A stretch of DNA of 64,000 bases from Neospora caninum Liverpool (Eukaryota; Apicomplexa; Conoidasida; Eucoccidiorida; Sarcocystidae). The stretch spans positions 4,450,839-4,514,838 of the forward strand of contig NC_018395.1 in assembly GCF_000208865.1 (NCBI RefSeq). Direction: 5' to 3'. Positions 1 to 10,936 of the stretch are shown piece after piece (the first letter of the stretch is position 1; every line of letters begins with the position of its first letter). The notes beneath the pieces were generated by a model, which saw only the letters and a program-made list of their open reading frames with translations, did no database searches and had not been told where the DNA came from. Position numbers and translations under genes: made by a program.

Positions 1-1822
1 GGACCTAGTTCGGCTGGCTAATTCTGCGGTTGCGGAACTACGTGAAATGGAACTGCGCGCACATTTTCTGCGATCGACACTGACACTGGAAAAAACTCTG
101 GAGTCAGCTGCTGCCTACCGCACAGGCACGGGGACTCCTGCGACTTGTGTTTCAGACCTTTCGCCCCCTTTAGGTAACAAAGACAAACGCGCTAACGCTG
201 ATGCAGGGAAACGCTTCACTTGGAGGCATCCGGCGAAACCCGGTAGGGATCTGTCAACAGCCTCAGCGGTACAGGCGCACGCCCCTACAAAGACAGGTCT
301 TGACAATGGGTGTGAGGAAGATAAGGGTGTCGACGGTGTTCCACATGGTTCTCGCGAAATTCCTGAAAGCGCGGGCAACGCGACTTTGAAGCAACCAGGA
401 GCAGGGGGGTTAACGAGAAGTCCAGGGCCCTATTTTTCACGGGTGTTTGGACGAGTGTTGTGGAACGAGCTGGTGGCAGAGGCAACGACACGCGACCTGA
501 GCGACTGCGGTTCGACAAGCATAAGCTTACGTAAGGCCGTGCGGCTAACGAAACAGGCAAATGAAAGTCACGTTGCCTCAAGCTTAGAGAGTGGCTCCAC
601 GGAAATAGCTGCGAGTGCTGGAAATTCGAACTGCATCTCCGCGTCTCCCGACCGCAACCCAATTTTCCCATTCAATGTCTATTTCCGCTCAAGTGATATC
701 GTGGAAGGTGTGACCTCGCACTCCTCCACTGCACCAGTAGAGGACGGAAGAGAACTTGCGTCGCCCCTTGAATCCAGGCAGTGTTTTTGCGAAATTCTGA
801 GGCATGTTCGTCGCGCGGCTGGGGTACTGCCAGAGCCGGCGTTGTTGCGTCCTGGCTCCTTTGACGTAGTTCTCTGCTTTTCAGTTACGAAGTGGATTCA
901 TCTTCACCATGGGGACAGGGGTATTTTGGTTCTTTTCTCGCGCCTTCATACTCTGTTGAAGCCTGACGGAATCCTTCTCCTCGAGCCACAGGATTGGGCT
1001 TCGTATCGACGCGCAAGACGCCTGTCGTGTGCCTTCAAGCAACAGTTGCGCCGTATTCGTCTACCTCCAAAGATGTTTACTGCAATTCTTACCGGAAACA
1101 ATGGTTGCACGAACTCGCCGTGCTCTTCTTGTTGTTTGGCGTATGGAACTGGTTCATGCGAGGAGACGACGCCGGCTAGCACGGGGTTGTCTGCAGGGCC
1201 AAAGAAGCCACGTGAACAAACTGAGACGACGGCCGAGAGAAGGGAGAGCGATTGCAATTCTTTGCGCTGCGACGTAACTCCTGTGTGTCCACAGTATTCC
1301 GGGTCACCACAAGGGTCGATGACTGAAAAGGCTGACCAACCGTTTGTTCTTGTGTCTTCATTAGACCCGTGGAACCATGAAGTCCAAATCGACAGAAACT
1401 CTCAGATTGGTGGTGACGAGGGGGCGATGTTGCGTGACTCGCGACCTGTCGCGGAACAAACGGAGGAGACCCGTCCCTGCAAGTTCTCAGTCGACGAAGA
1501 ATTCAAGCTGGGAGATGTTACTTCCAGCAGCAGGGAGGAGGGGTGTTTGGAAGGTGTCTTTAATGATATTCAACGGTGTCCACAGGCGCCTGTTAATGAC
1601 GTTTCCCAGAAAGATACAGAGCTCCTGGAGTCTCGTGAACTGAACACATCAGAGTCGAGAACTACCCGTGAATCCAAGGGGAGGCTATCGGACAGGCGTA
1701 TCCTTGTATTACGGAAGAGTAGTAGTATATTTTCATTGTGCTGCTGTACCTTGAAGATGTTGACCACCGGTGCTGTGGAGAGGTACGGGCCCAAACCACT
1801 CACCACGCACAGCCAGTCTTGA
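1..1822 (+). CDS. Bin3/MePCE-type RNA methyltransferase, 5' end outside window
   Basis: Probable SAM-dependent methyltransferase of the Bin3/MePCE family, which in other eukaryotes methylates the gamma-phosphate at the 5' end of small RNAs such as 7SK. The frame is open from base 2, so the start and the glycine-rich SAM motif lie upstream. The first residues here (DLVRLANSAVAELRE) fit the helix that follows the first acidic SAM-binding residue. At about nt 860-1010 is the family core: FDVVLCFSVTKWIHLHHGD, then LLKPDGILLLEPQDWASYRR. RRIRLPPKMFTAIL at about nt 1048-1090 matches the segment after the core in MePCE. The closing strand, usually RPIYLFHK-like, appears as RRILVLRK near nt 1692-1725. 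About 200 low-similarity residues separate these last two blocks, a coccidian-style insert. No intron is needed in the visible part. The RNA substrate in this parasite cannot be told from sequence. Confidence 0.8.
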   Translation, partial: DLVRLANSAVAELREMELRAHFLRSTLTLEKTLESAAAYRTGTGTPATCVSDLSPPLGNKDKRANADAGKRFTWRHPAKPGRDLSTASAVQAHAPTKTGLDNGCEEDKGVDGVPHGSREIPESAGNATLKQPGAGGLTRSPGPYFSRVFGRVLWNELVAEATTRDLSDCGSTSISLRKAVRLTKQANESHVASSLESGSTEIAASAGNSNCISASPDRNPIFPFNVYFRSSDIVEGVTSHSSTAPVEDGRELASPLESRQCFCEILRHVRRAAGVLPEPALLRPGSFDVVLCFSVTKWIHLHHGDRGILVLFSRLHTLLKPDGILLLEPQDWASYRRARRLSCAFKQQLRRIRLPPKMFTAILTGNNGCTNSPCSSCCLAYGTGSCEETTPASTGLSAGPKKPREQTETTAERRESDCNSLRCDVTPVCPQYSGSPQGSMTEKADQPFVLVSSLDPWNHEVQIDRNSQIGGDEGAMLRDSRPVAEQTEETRPCKFSVDEEFKLGDVTSSSREEGCLEGVFNDIQRCPQAPVNDVSQKDTELLESRELNTSESRTTRESKGRLSDRRILVLRKSSSIFSLCCCTLKMLTTGAVERYGPKPLTTHSQS

Positions 1823-3710
1823 CGGCCACGGCGTGCCCGAGAACGAAATCGGTCCAAAGCGAGTGCTACCGTAAACTTGGTTTTAAATCAGGGGGTTTTT
1901 GTTGGTAAATTTATAGGGATGCATTATTCTAAATATGCACATATATGCATGATGTTTTTCCAGCACGTATGATAACCATACGCTGAGTAAGAAACAATGC
2001 TAACATTGCCATAAAGGAGAAAACAGAGGAGCAGGCACGACATTCACCCAGCCGATGACTTACCTCGAAATGGTGCCGCTGCCCCATTGCCTACTCCTAC
2101 ACAAGTTGCGGTTTCTCCCTCTGCCGACCTAGCTTGTCCAGTTCATTGTACCTAGTTAGCTCACTGCGTACTGACGCCCAGAACAAACGAAGACACTGCT
2201 GAATTGGAGATCGGGCAAGTTCTTAGGAGAACGACTTCCGCACCCCCTCCAAAATATATTCGTACAAAGAAGTTACCACATCCTCCGTACAACGCCAGAA
2301 TTAAGAACATAAAGGTCATATCACTAATCCTGTCCCCCAAACAGAACTATTTGCCATTCGGTGGGTTTCATTTTCAGCGGAAATGAGGTCCTCATCGAAT
2401 TAGGAAAGTAGGATGACACTCCCGGGGGCCCACGTTTCCGCACATTTCGCTTCTGTAGGCTCCGTCCATCAGTTGTAGGTACTTCTGCTTTCTGGACAGC
2501 CGTGCGCGCTCTCTGGTTAATGAGCAGATGCAGATTGAGACCTGCAACCCAGTTGACTCGGCGAATGAAGTAAACGAGTGAGTAGAATTCTAGCACAGGT
2601 GCCACCTCTGCTCGAGATCACATCTTTTTCATTCGGTGGTATATACGGAGTACATTGACCGCGTATTTGTGACGCAAATTCCTTCCTTTTTTACCCAGTA
2701 ACAGGTTTAGTTGTTTCGTGAAGAACGAATGTGTGCAAGGGGCCACGAGATAAGAGTATGGAGTATTGCCTTGTGGGTCAATGAAAGGCTGGCCTGAGGC
2801 TACACCGATCGTGGAAAGGTTCGAAGAGAAACATCCGAAACGGTTGGATCTTGACGTCTACCCTCGGCAGAAACGGAAGACCAAGGATGTGAACGATGAA
2901 TCTCTCCTTTCCAGCTGTCGGCACCGGTTTTCCTGTCGAGATCCGATTTATATGTGCTAAACCCTGTGTGTTCTTGTCCTCCGATAGTACTAATCAAGAG
3001 CGACGACGAGATCCCTTCCGGTGTCTTTTACGGATGAGAATCCCGCACTATAATGCCTTTTTCTATTTTAATTATAACGAAGGGTGGAGGGTTCCAGAGT
3101 TGAACGGTAGAATGACCTGTACTGTACTAGCCTACGATATGGCACGTACGGAACAACGCAAGTCAAGTTCTTGGTGCTCATTTCCTGATCGTGTGCCGCG
3201 ATTCATTGCATGCATGCGTAGCCCAATTGCGTCCGTCGACATCTGAAAGACAGCTGCAGAGTTCGCTAGGAGTCAAAACTGTCCATTAACACTTCCTAAA
3301 GAACATACAACGCGGATGCTTTTACATCTGAGAAGTTGAGATACCACCTTTGTACACTCCCTTCTTGTCAATTGGGATTGTCGTGCGACTACCTCTGTGC
3401 ACGGGCCGGGATGCATGCGCGTTTGCAGGCATATCACGAGGTTTTACACCATTTTCTGTGCTCGCCACCCTTTCCGACGGCCCATAAAAACGCCTCATCT
3501 TTGAACTGTGTTCTTGAATCGTTGAGGCGCTGCACACGCAGCATGAGCTGGTGCTTTGGTAACATTTTAACAGACGCCCGACAAAGCAGTTGTGTTCACT
3601 GAGGTTTCCTACCTGATGCACTGTCATAAAAACCCTGGGATCCTCGGCTAAGGAATCCTAGCTTAGGGACAAGAGGAGGGAGTGGTGTTGTGTTCTTAAT
3701 CTGAGTAAAC
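1823..3710. other. Intergenic, Bin3-like 3' side and ARGLU1-like 5' side
   Basis: No coding region is supported. Frames are short, have no family resemblance and lack usable splice partners. The left part is A/T-rich and should hold the 3' UTR of the methyltransferase gene. The right part should hold the promoter and leader of the ARGLU1-like gene. It includes a TGCATGCATGC word at 3207-3217. Confidence 0.6.
3207..3217. promoter_or_regulatory. Double TGCATGC word upstream of the ARGLU1-like gene
   Basis: Overlapping copies of TGCATGC lie about 500 bp before the ATG at 3711. GCATGC-type words are over-represented in T. gondii promoters and are bound by some ApiAP2 factors. Their use here is inferred from position only. 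The word is also common by chance in this genome. Confidence 0.3.
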
Positions 3711-4948
3711 ATGGAGAGAAACCGGTCTGACAGGGACAGAGATCGCTCTCGCCCCAGGGATCGCGAGCCGCCACGAGGGCGAGATCGGGTGCGCTCGCGG
3801 GAACGGGGACGGTCGCAAGAACAGGGACGGTCGTGCGAAAGAGGACGATCACGAGAAAGACTAATATCGCGGGAAAGAGAGCGTTCAAGAGGGAGAGAAA
3901 GGACAAAAGTCAGAGATCGATCCACGGACCGCACACAGTCAACGCATGTTTCCAGACCCGACAGAGACAGGTCTCGCGACAGAAACAGGTCTCGCGGCAG
4001 AGACAGGTCTCACGACAGAGACCGGTCACGCGACAGAGACCGGTCTCGCGACCGAGACCGTGCCAAGGAGCGAAGCCACCCCGATCGACAGAAGTGAGTT
4101 CAGTACTCCTCTTTAGAATGCTTGGTGTAGGGTTGCCAGCGAGGTTGTATGAACGTTTCACACCACTGATTCGCGCCACTCTAGTTGCTTGTCCTATTTG
4201 CTTACCGCCAGCGATTTCCGCGTAAATGTGGCGGTGGATTCTTGTTGTTCATGTGCACAGCCTAAGCAAAGGCAGGTACGGATACAAATCAAGTCGCAGG
4301 AGCCGCTCACATCGCGCGCGTGGGTCCAATTCGCCGACTCCAGAATTGCCATCTCGTAGTGCAGAAGGCCGTTCTGGTCGTTATCGCCGAAGTCACAGCC
4401 GATCGTCTGACTCTCCTGAAAGGACTTGGAATGGCCCCAGCAGTGCACAGAAAAAGAAAAGCGGATCAAGACAAATGAACGTTGACAAGTTCATTGAAGA
4501 TGAGGTTGCACGACGGGTGGAAGCAGAGGTTCAGAGACGTGTCGAACAGTTGATAAACTCCCCGCAGTTCCAAAAGGAGATTGATGCCCGGCTTGCACAG
4601 GAGCGCGAGAGGCGGGAGAGGACAATGAAAAGTGACATAGAACGAGAGAAATCCCGTATACTTGAAGACTTCAGGCGAAAGGAGGAAGAAGAAAAACGCT
4701 CAAAACAAAAACTTGAAGACATTCTGGCGGAAAACGAACGAAAAGTCCGACTGGAGCAGCAGCGCCAAGCGGAGGAACAGGCGAAGGCAGATGAACTTCG
4801 CCTTATGGAGCTGCATAGGTTGCAGGTTGCTAGGGAAGAAGAGAGACGGAAAAAAACGTTGGAGGAGAAGGAGGAGGCAGGAGCCTCAAGTCAGCCACTT
4901 CCTCGACAGAAGCTGGCCTTCAAGATGAAAACAACTTCTTTATTCTAG
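3711..4948 (+). CDS. ARGLU1-like arginine/glutamate-rich protein
   Basis: Two exons, 3711-4093 and 4276-4948, give 351 residues. The donor is GAA|GTGAGT and the acceptor GGCAG|G; the codon split across the junction rejoins in frame. Residues 1 to about 190 are RS/RD-rich, including six 18-bp units coding DRDRSR-type repeats. A helical R/E-rich half follows with EDEVARRVEAEVQRRVE, ILEDFRRKEEEEKRSK and ILAENERKVRLEQQRQAEEQ. It ends PRQKLAFKMKT. That order, and the end resembling RPKLSFSLKT, match metazoan ARGLU1, a nuclear protein linked to splicing and Mediator. The N-terminal RS part is longer than in human ARGLU1 (273 residues in all). The ATG is the first in frame after the upstream stops. 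A nuclear splicing role is inferred from the family. Confidence 0.75.
3960..4062 (+). repeat. 18-bp tandem repeat coding RD/RS dipeptides
   Basis: Five full 18-bp units and a partial sixth, consensus GACAGAGACAGGTCTCGC, lie in exon 1 of the ARGLU1-like gene. Each codes six residues of the DRDRSR type. Units differ by one to three bases and keep the frame, so length changes between strains would be tolerated. Confidence 0.85.
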
Positions 4949-5871
4949 GGGCGTCTTCACCATGCGCAGCCCCCCAGCCTACAACTTGGCAACCAAAAAC
5001 CCTCCGGACGTGGCAGCAAACCTCATCTCTGCGACAGATTTATGCAACCTCTTGTTCAGATAAAATCTTTTGTGATTCATGCGATACTCCGTTTTGTCTT
5101 TTGCTGTGCTACACAACAGTTTTCCAATTGTTTCCTTGTAGTATCGTCTGATCATCAATGCAAGGCAAGCGGAATCTCTGTCCACTGTTCTCGACAACTG
5201 ATCCACTTCCGTGTGAGTGGCCTGCTGGCCGGTCACTCGGTCACTTCTAAAATATCGTTGTGAAGCGTGACGAATTAGCTAAGTCGCAGTGGCGAGGCCA
5301 CATTCGCACGGGGAGCGATTTGGGTGTTCCTGTTTTTAGCAGCCGGCGATGCCAACTCGTGTTGATGTTGTAGACCACAGAAACGTCGTGGGCAGCGATC
5401 GAGGTCTACTGTTTGAGAGTTTTAAGGTCTCAGACAAACAATCTGACAAGGAATTTTGCTTTCGGCTCCTAATAGGTTCACTTCTCAGCACAGAGACAGG
5501 CGAAAACGCACTGTAGGTTAGGAAGAAATTCAATAGGAACTCCAATCCTGGCAGTCACATGCCGCCGCCTGGCCACCACTTTATCCGGAGGCACCCAGAT
5601 TTACGGCTTTGCTATGAACCGCCCAGGAGCCCGATTAGCCCGTGGCTGTATCAACACTATGGGCAGCTTCTCGGGGAGTCACGCTTGAACTGTGTGGTCG
5701 CCAGGTGCCCATCTCTGAGTAGAGCTGTATATACACCTCTGTGATATATTGACTGGAACTGTCTTCCTGGAGAATTGAGGCATACCCTCGTTCCCCGACC
5801 AGCTACTTTGAGTCCTCACCAAGTGCTCACCTCATTTAACCTTGTCTTTCAGTTAACCGAAGCGATAAAAT
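4949..5871. other. Intergenic, two tandem plus-strand genes
   Basis: No coding region is supported. The interval should hold the 3' UTR of the ARGLU1-like gene and the promoter of the membrane-protein gene starting at 5872. A pyrimidine-leaning stretch with GTCTTTCAG lies 25-35 bases before that ATG and could be a leader-intron acceptor. This is unproved. Confidence 0.5.
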
Positions 5872-7592
5872 ATGGACGAACGCCTGTTTCTTTTACTAAT
5901 CGTTGGCGTCTCGGCATCGGTGGTGGTGCAGGCACGTCGGGATGATGTCGGGGGGGGCGGGGTGGCGCAGTTCCAGCACGTGCTCCAGCCCCTAGAGCCC
6001 TCTGCGGAGATTGTCACAACCAGCACACAAGCTCCCGTGTCTTTACCATCCGCGATTCCTAGTTCAGTTCCTGAGACACTTGAGATTTTGGGTCTGCAGT
6101 ACACAAATGCTGTGTATATTTACGTTCTTCTGGGGATGTCTATCCCATTTGGCCTGCTTTATCTTTGGTTTGCAGTAAGGATAAACTCAAAACGCACCCC
6201 ACGGAATGCCTTTACAAATTTCACTGCAGTTTGCTGGCAACGCGAAACAGGTATGCGGCTGCCTTTCTGTGGCCTCAACAGTTTCTCCATAGGCCTGCAG
6301 TTGCAAGCTGTATTTGCTGCGGTAACGGCTGCGCTATTCGCCTTCTATTTATCCATTGGCCTTTTAATAAACCTGCGACTTCCGTAAGAGACGAGCCAGT
6401 CAATCGCAAACTGTATACAGTGGCATACATTTTCCGCAGGCCGGAGATCGGAATTTCTGTTGCCTGTCCTCTTTTCACAGCTGCATTGGGTAAACGGGAC
6501 AGCAGGAAAATTCCGTGGTGTCCCTCAGACGCATCGCGCCCCTTTTTCAGTTCTGGGTCTGTTTTTCCCAGAGTACTTCGGTGAGTGAAGCCCTGAAGAA
6601 CTCCTCATTGCTGTACAACAGTGATGGCTAACGTGTTTTCAGGATGGTGAGGTTCTGCAACAGTAGATTGCCTGCAGACACTGGCACGCTCTGTTTTCTT
6701 TACCAGGACAAATACTATATTGGCAGCGGATGTTTTACTCGTTGCCCTCGTCTGTAAGATGAGCCACGCATTACATCCGACCCTGCGCTAAATACACCGT
6801 TATGCCCCTTTAGATAACTTGACGGTACTGTCCTCGTTCGGAACCTGCCTGGCCTTCTACAGGCCGTGACGTACACCCTCGTAGGCGCCTCTGTTCTTGT
6901 CAAATTTTGGGCTTCTTGCTGGGCTAGCCGGATTCACTTCCTCACCTCCAGCAGTTCAGCTGATATCGTGTTAGTCAAACATATCGTCGAGACTGGCTCG
7001 CTGTTACCGGAAGAGGAACTCTCGGATTTCAGATTTTACCTCGATTATCTTCGTGGCTTGTCTCTTATATGTGATTCAGATATATACTGGCCAAGTACGC
7101 TTGACAAAAATCTACCACACGTTATTTGTACGGGAGCCCTATCCAACAACAGATACGAAACTGTCCACCTGTTGTTAACCGAAACCTGGTCTCTTCGTTC
7201 ATCTCCGGCTTTGTAGTAACTGCGTCAGTAGCGTACATCGCCGCTGTCGGCGGATTGATGGCGCAGACTCCGTTGGAGGTGAGGTAGAGATAATTCCGCA
7301 TATCGCATTAGGGAGACTCATCCTTGTTTTCAGCCTGTTGGTTTCTTTGACATGCCCAGTAAACCGCTTCCTTTGCTATAGAATATTCGATAATGGGTTA
7401 AAAGTTGCCTCATTGGCAGGTCTCTTCTCGTACGGAGAGACACCCACCTACGTGTTTTTGGTGAGCCACCATGAGCATTATCCGAAGTCAGTAAAATACA
7501 GTCGTTCCGTTTAGGTCCTCTGGACGGCTCTAACGATGGGAGGTTATGCAGTGCAGCAAGCACGTGACAAGCAAACCATTTTGCTCGACTAG
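5872..7592 (+). CDS. Polytopic (about 7-span) membrane protein, 13 short-intron exons
   Basis: Proposed exons: 5872-6174, 6230-6250, 6301-6383, 6440-6489, 6551-6580, 6727-6753, 6814-6824, 6885-6969, 7033-7094, 7153-7278, 7334-7358, 7420-7460, 7515-7592. They total 942 nt, exactly 314 codons with the stop. All introns are GT..AG; eleven are 50-63 nt and one is 146 nt. The 313-residue product has a signal peptide (residues 1-20, ending VVVQA), a Ser/Thr/Pro-rich stretch to about 75, then hydrophobic spans near 80-101, 109-132, 139-158, 163-193 (possibly two), 204-221, 236-262 and 285-301. The tail is QQARDKQTILLD. Each junction extends a hydrophobic segment in frame, which is the main evidence. 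I do not recognise the family; a secretory-pathway or surface location is inferred. Introns 1 and 2 together are 105 nt without a stop, so retaining both is an in-frame alternative. Confidence 0.62.
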
Positions 7593-8133
7593 ACTACTGG
7601 AGCCATTGCGAGATCAGCTGTAACACGAACCAGTAACCACAAATTACGGAAGGCCGACAGCAAGTCGTCTATGTTATTCCTCTTTTTTCGTCGTATTGGC
7701 CCTGCAAGGTGGATGACGCTTACACGACGCAGCAGCTCATTGCTCAAACACAGGCCAGCAATTCGTACGAGCCATCAGCAAACTGATCCTGTTCTTACGT
7801 CTGGACGTAGCTTGCGGGTACATCCTTCTGCACCGACGTTCCCGCCAGCTCCAGCTGTAACCCAACTGTCATTTTCTAATCCGGATAGAGCCGCTCTGTG
7901 GATCGGAACTGTCTTTCATGTAAATAACACCGTTGTTTTGACAAAACATTCGATCTAAACACTGACGCACTGCCGAGCAGCTGGCCATAGATATGAATCC
8001 CGATCAGAGGATGTCGAACGCTACGTAACCTTTTTGTCGTAACACTGCTATTGCAGACCCCACACATACAACAGGGCATGCTTGACTTGTCGTCCGCGTC
8101 TGACAGTTCCGATAGCAATGGCAAATGGGTTTG
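7593..8133. other. Convergent intergenic, two 3' ends
   Basis: About 540 bp between the stop of the membrane-protein gene (+) and the stop of dolichol kinase (-). No coding region is supported. It should contain both 3' UTRs and polyadenylation signals. Confidence 0.6.
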
Positions 8134-10936
8134 TCACCGTATGCGTCGAAGCACCTCAGACACGTTGTCGTAGACAATAACTCCAAAAAGCGGAAGGGTT
8201 AAATTATCAATATCCGACGTGTAAGCCTGTGGGAATCGGACATGACACACAAAAAGATAGAGCCAGATCGTCACACAAAGAACCTGATAAGCCAATCCTA
8301 CGCTAGGGGACGAATCTCAAATACAACTCCAGCTTTTATTATGACATTCTCTCACCTCGAACAGTGCACCGAATGCGATTGCGCCGAATGCCGCTCCGTA
8401 CGATACGCCTGATTCCTACAAGAGAGCCACAGAAACAAACAACGGGATCACCCATCGTCTGCTCTCGTCCAAAAGCATCGATCTTTCTCCGTGTCGGGCC
8501 TCTCTCTTTTGTGTTGTGCGTAAGTGTCTTCCTCTCTACCATCCAGGTCGTCGCATCGAAAGTGCATACACATTGGTATTTGAAACCGAGGCCACCGGGC
8601 CCAATCGAGCTTACCCAGCCATGTTGCTGGACTCCAATTAAGCCCAGTGGCTCTAGCGTTGCCACTGTCAAGGAACCGGCAATGAAACCCATGACGCCGG
8701 CAATCGTTTTGCTGCCGCTCAGCGGTAAACGTCGTTTTCCAAATAGAGCTCCGGTAACAGCTGCGGCAGCGTCTCCGATTCCAACTAGAAACAATCCTAG
8801 GAGATGCCGCGAAGAAACCGGTAAGCCTCTGATCACCGGCGTCGAAACAAACGGCAACGCCAGTCCGAGTGCTAGGTAAATATGCGTCAGGAAAAGCCCG
8901 TTCTGGTCACGGCCGTCTGCGAATTGACTATATATGGACGCAATCTGCTGTGACAAAGGCGAAGCAACATCAGAGGTCCTCAAAAATTCGCAGAAGACGG
9001 TAGCCCACACGACTCCACAGAGAGCGACAGCCACAAGCTCGTCTACTCCGAGCATCAGACCGACAAAAACGTTTGCAACAAAAAGAAAATGATACAATTT
9101 TCGGACGACGATCAAATGAGCACTGCGTTTACCAGACGTGCAATCTTGTTGATTTGCAGCGGTTCTGTGGGACCAAAAAACTGTAATAGATGCGACACCG
9201 GCAATAGATGAAGCAAGCCAGAATACGAATAGCCTTGCATTAATATTCTCACCAAAAACAAGGAATAATATCCACCCGAGAGGAGTACCACGTGGTGACC
9301 AGTCTCTGTCCATTACATTGCCATCACTAGCATCAACAGCCGGGCTGCAACCTGCGAACAGGTATATTCCCACTGAAGTTATGAAGCCGAGCAAGAGAAG
9401 TGTTCTTCCCCTGCTTTCCGATGCAGCGCCGGTGGGTTGCGTGCTATGCGAGACACGACTGGAGACAAAGACGGCGCAGGAGAGACCAGCAATCAACAGC
9501 AGAAACATGCGCGAAACGAAAACTAGCCATGCTGGCGTCTGCGACACGGTCATGCAGACACCCGCAGCCCGCGTCATAAGCAAGGAATCCAAACAGTCAC
9601 ATACAGTCAGAACAACAATGACGCTGATCAGCTGACTCAGGACGACACTCTCGACAAAAGTAAAACAATGATTCCCATTAAAAGAGCACGCGTGCAGCAC
9701 CAGCATTTGTAAGCAAATGAACAAAAAAAAACCAATTCCGATAGAGATACAGAACGACAATGGTATTGGATCGATTGCAGGTGTTCCGAAGGGGATCGAT
9801 CTTACGCATGCAGCAGTGTATGTGGCCGCTAGCACTGCAATACCACCCACCGAGAGTGCGTGCGTCCACAAGATACGGCCAAGAAGTGACCCTCCGAGCA
9901 GACCAGGGACAAGAATGGCGGATGCCGCATGCAACAGTGATTTGTCTGTGATTACCACTCTGTCAGAGAAGTATGGGCCGCGTCTTTGTATCTCTAGGAG
10001 GCAAGTACAAACAAAACCTGGAAAAAGCAGCATGGCCACGATGGTTGAGCTGTTACTAACTCGACGACTGTTCTCGGGCACGGCACGCCGAGAGGGAGAG
10101 GCGTCTTTAGAAGAATCAGGCACCTTGACGGCATGCAAACGAAGCGAAGCCATCTCTCCTGTGGTCTTCCAATGCATGGACGTTTGTAGATCATTGCACG
10201 TAGAACGCTCTTCACGACAGCAATCCCTATTGTTCCCGCCGTCGGCCGAAGACATATCGCCCACAAGCTCGGTTTCACTCGCACAGTCTGACGTCGAGGA
10301 GCCGTGGAACGAAAAGGCGTGTTCCGCCAAGCCGTATGCTCCGACCCTCTTTTTCCAAAAAGAAAGAAAACGAGCGGAGAGCAGCGCGTCGTCGTTACAT
10401 GATGTGCAAGGGGATCCGCGGCAAGCAGTAAGCGAAACCTCCGAGACACGTCCATTGCCCTGTAGGGTCTCTTTGCAGTCCGCACTCGCACAAGGGCCTC
10501 GTGCCTTCGGTATGTGCACGACTGAAGCGGTTTTCCTGCGATCGCGCATACCTTTCCTCTCATGTTGAGATGCAGTACGTCGCACGGGTCGGTCCTCCTT
10601 GTCAGACGATTTCGAGACGAGTTGCCGACTTATATCCAACCAGAAGCCATGGGCTCGTTCCCTCATACACTCGAAAACAGCAGTAATGGCAAGAAGAAGA
10701 AGAGGCAGGAACGGGTTGAAGAGAGCGCAACAGAAATCTGGGTTCAGTGAGAAGACGACGATGACAAGCAGGCCATCAAGTTGGCAAGAATCCCAAAACG
10801 AGCGAAAAAATCTGGTCAACTGATCACTCTCAGTGACTTTCGCCACTGCAGCAAGAAACATTCGATCCAGGTGAACAAGAAATAGGCTTGAGAAAGGCCC
10901 CGAGCCTTCTGCTGGATGCCCCGCGGACCGCGTCAT
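8134..10936 (-). CDS. DOLK: Dolichol kinase
   Basis: CTP-dependent dolichol kinase of the ER membrane, making dolichyl phosphate for N-glycans and GPI anchors. Exons on the minus strand: 10936-8570, 8415-8356 and 8226-8134; introns 154 and 129 nt; 839 residues from this start. Exon 1 contains VVRKLYHFLFV, then FADGRDQNGLFLTHIYLALG, then GIGDAAAAVTGALFGKRR and GSKTIAG with the conserved Lys-Thr pair at about 743-744. The order and wording match DOLK/Sec59. Splicing restores the family C-terminus GAIAFGALFE / AYTSDIDNLTLPLFG; without it the frame runs into nonsense. Many hydrophobic segments are present. The first 450 or so residues carry a poorly conserved extension with one membrane region near the N-terminus; human DOLK is 538 residues. 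An upstream in-frame ATG at 11212 would add 92 unlikely-looking residues, so 10936 is preferred but not certain. Confidence 0.87.

Noticed and set aside
1823..3710. Search for a short-exon gene like that at 5.9-7.6 kb
   Set aside because: No chain of in-phase exons with protein-like content was found.
9717..10568. 283-codon plus-strand frame opposite dolichol kinase
   Set aside because: Antisense of the polar N-terminal region of dolichol kinase, with no domain of its own.
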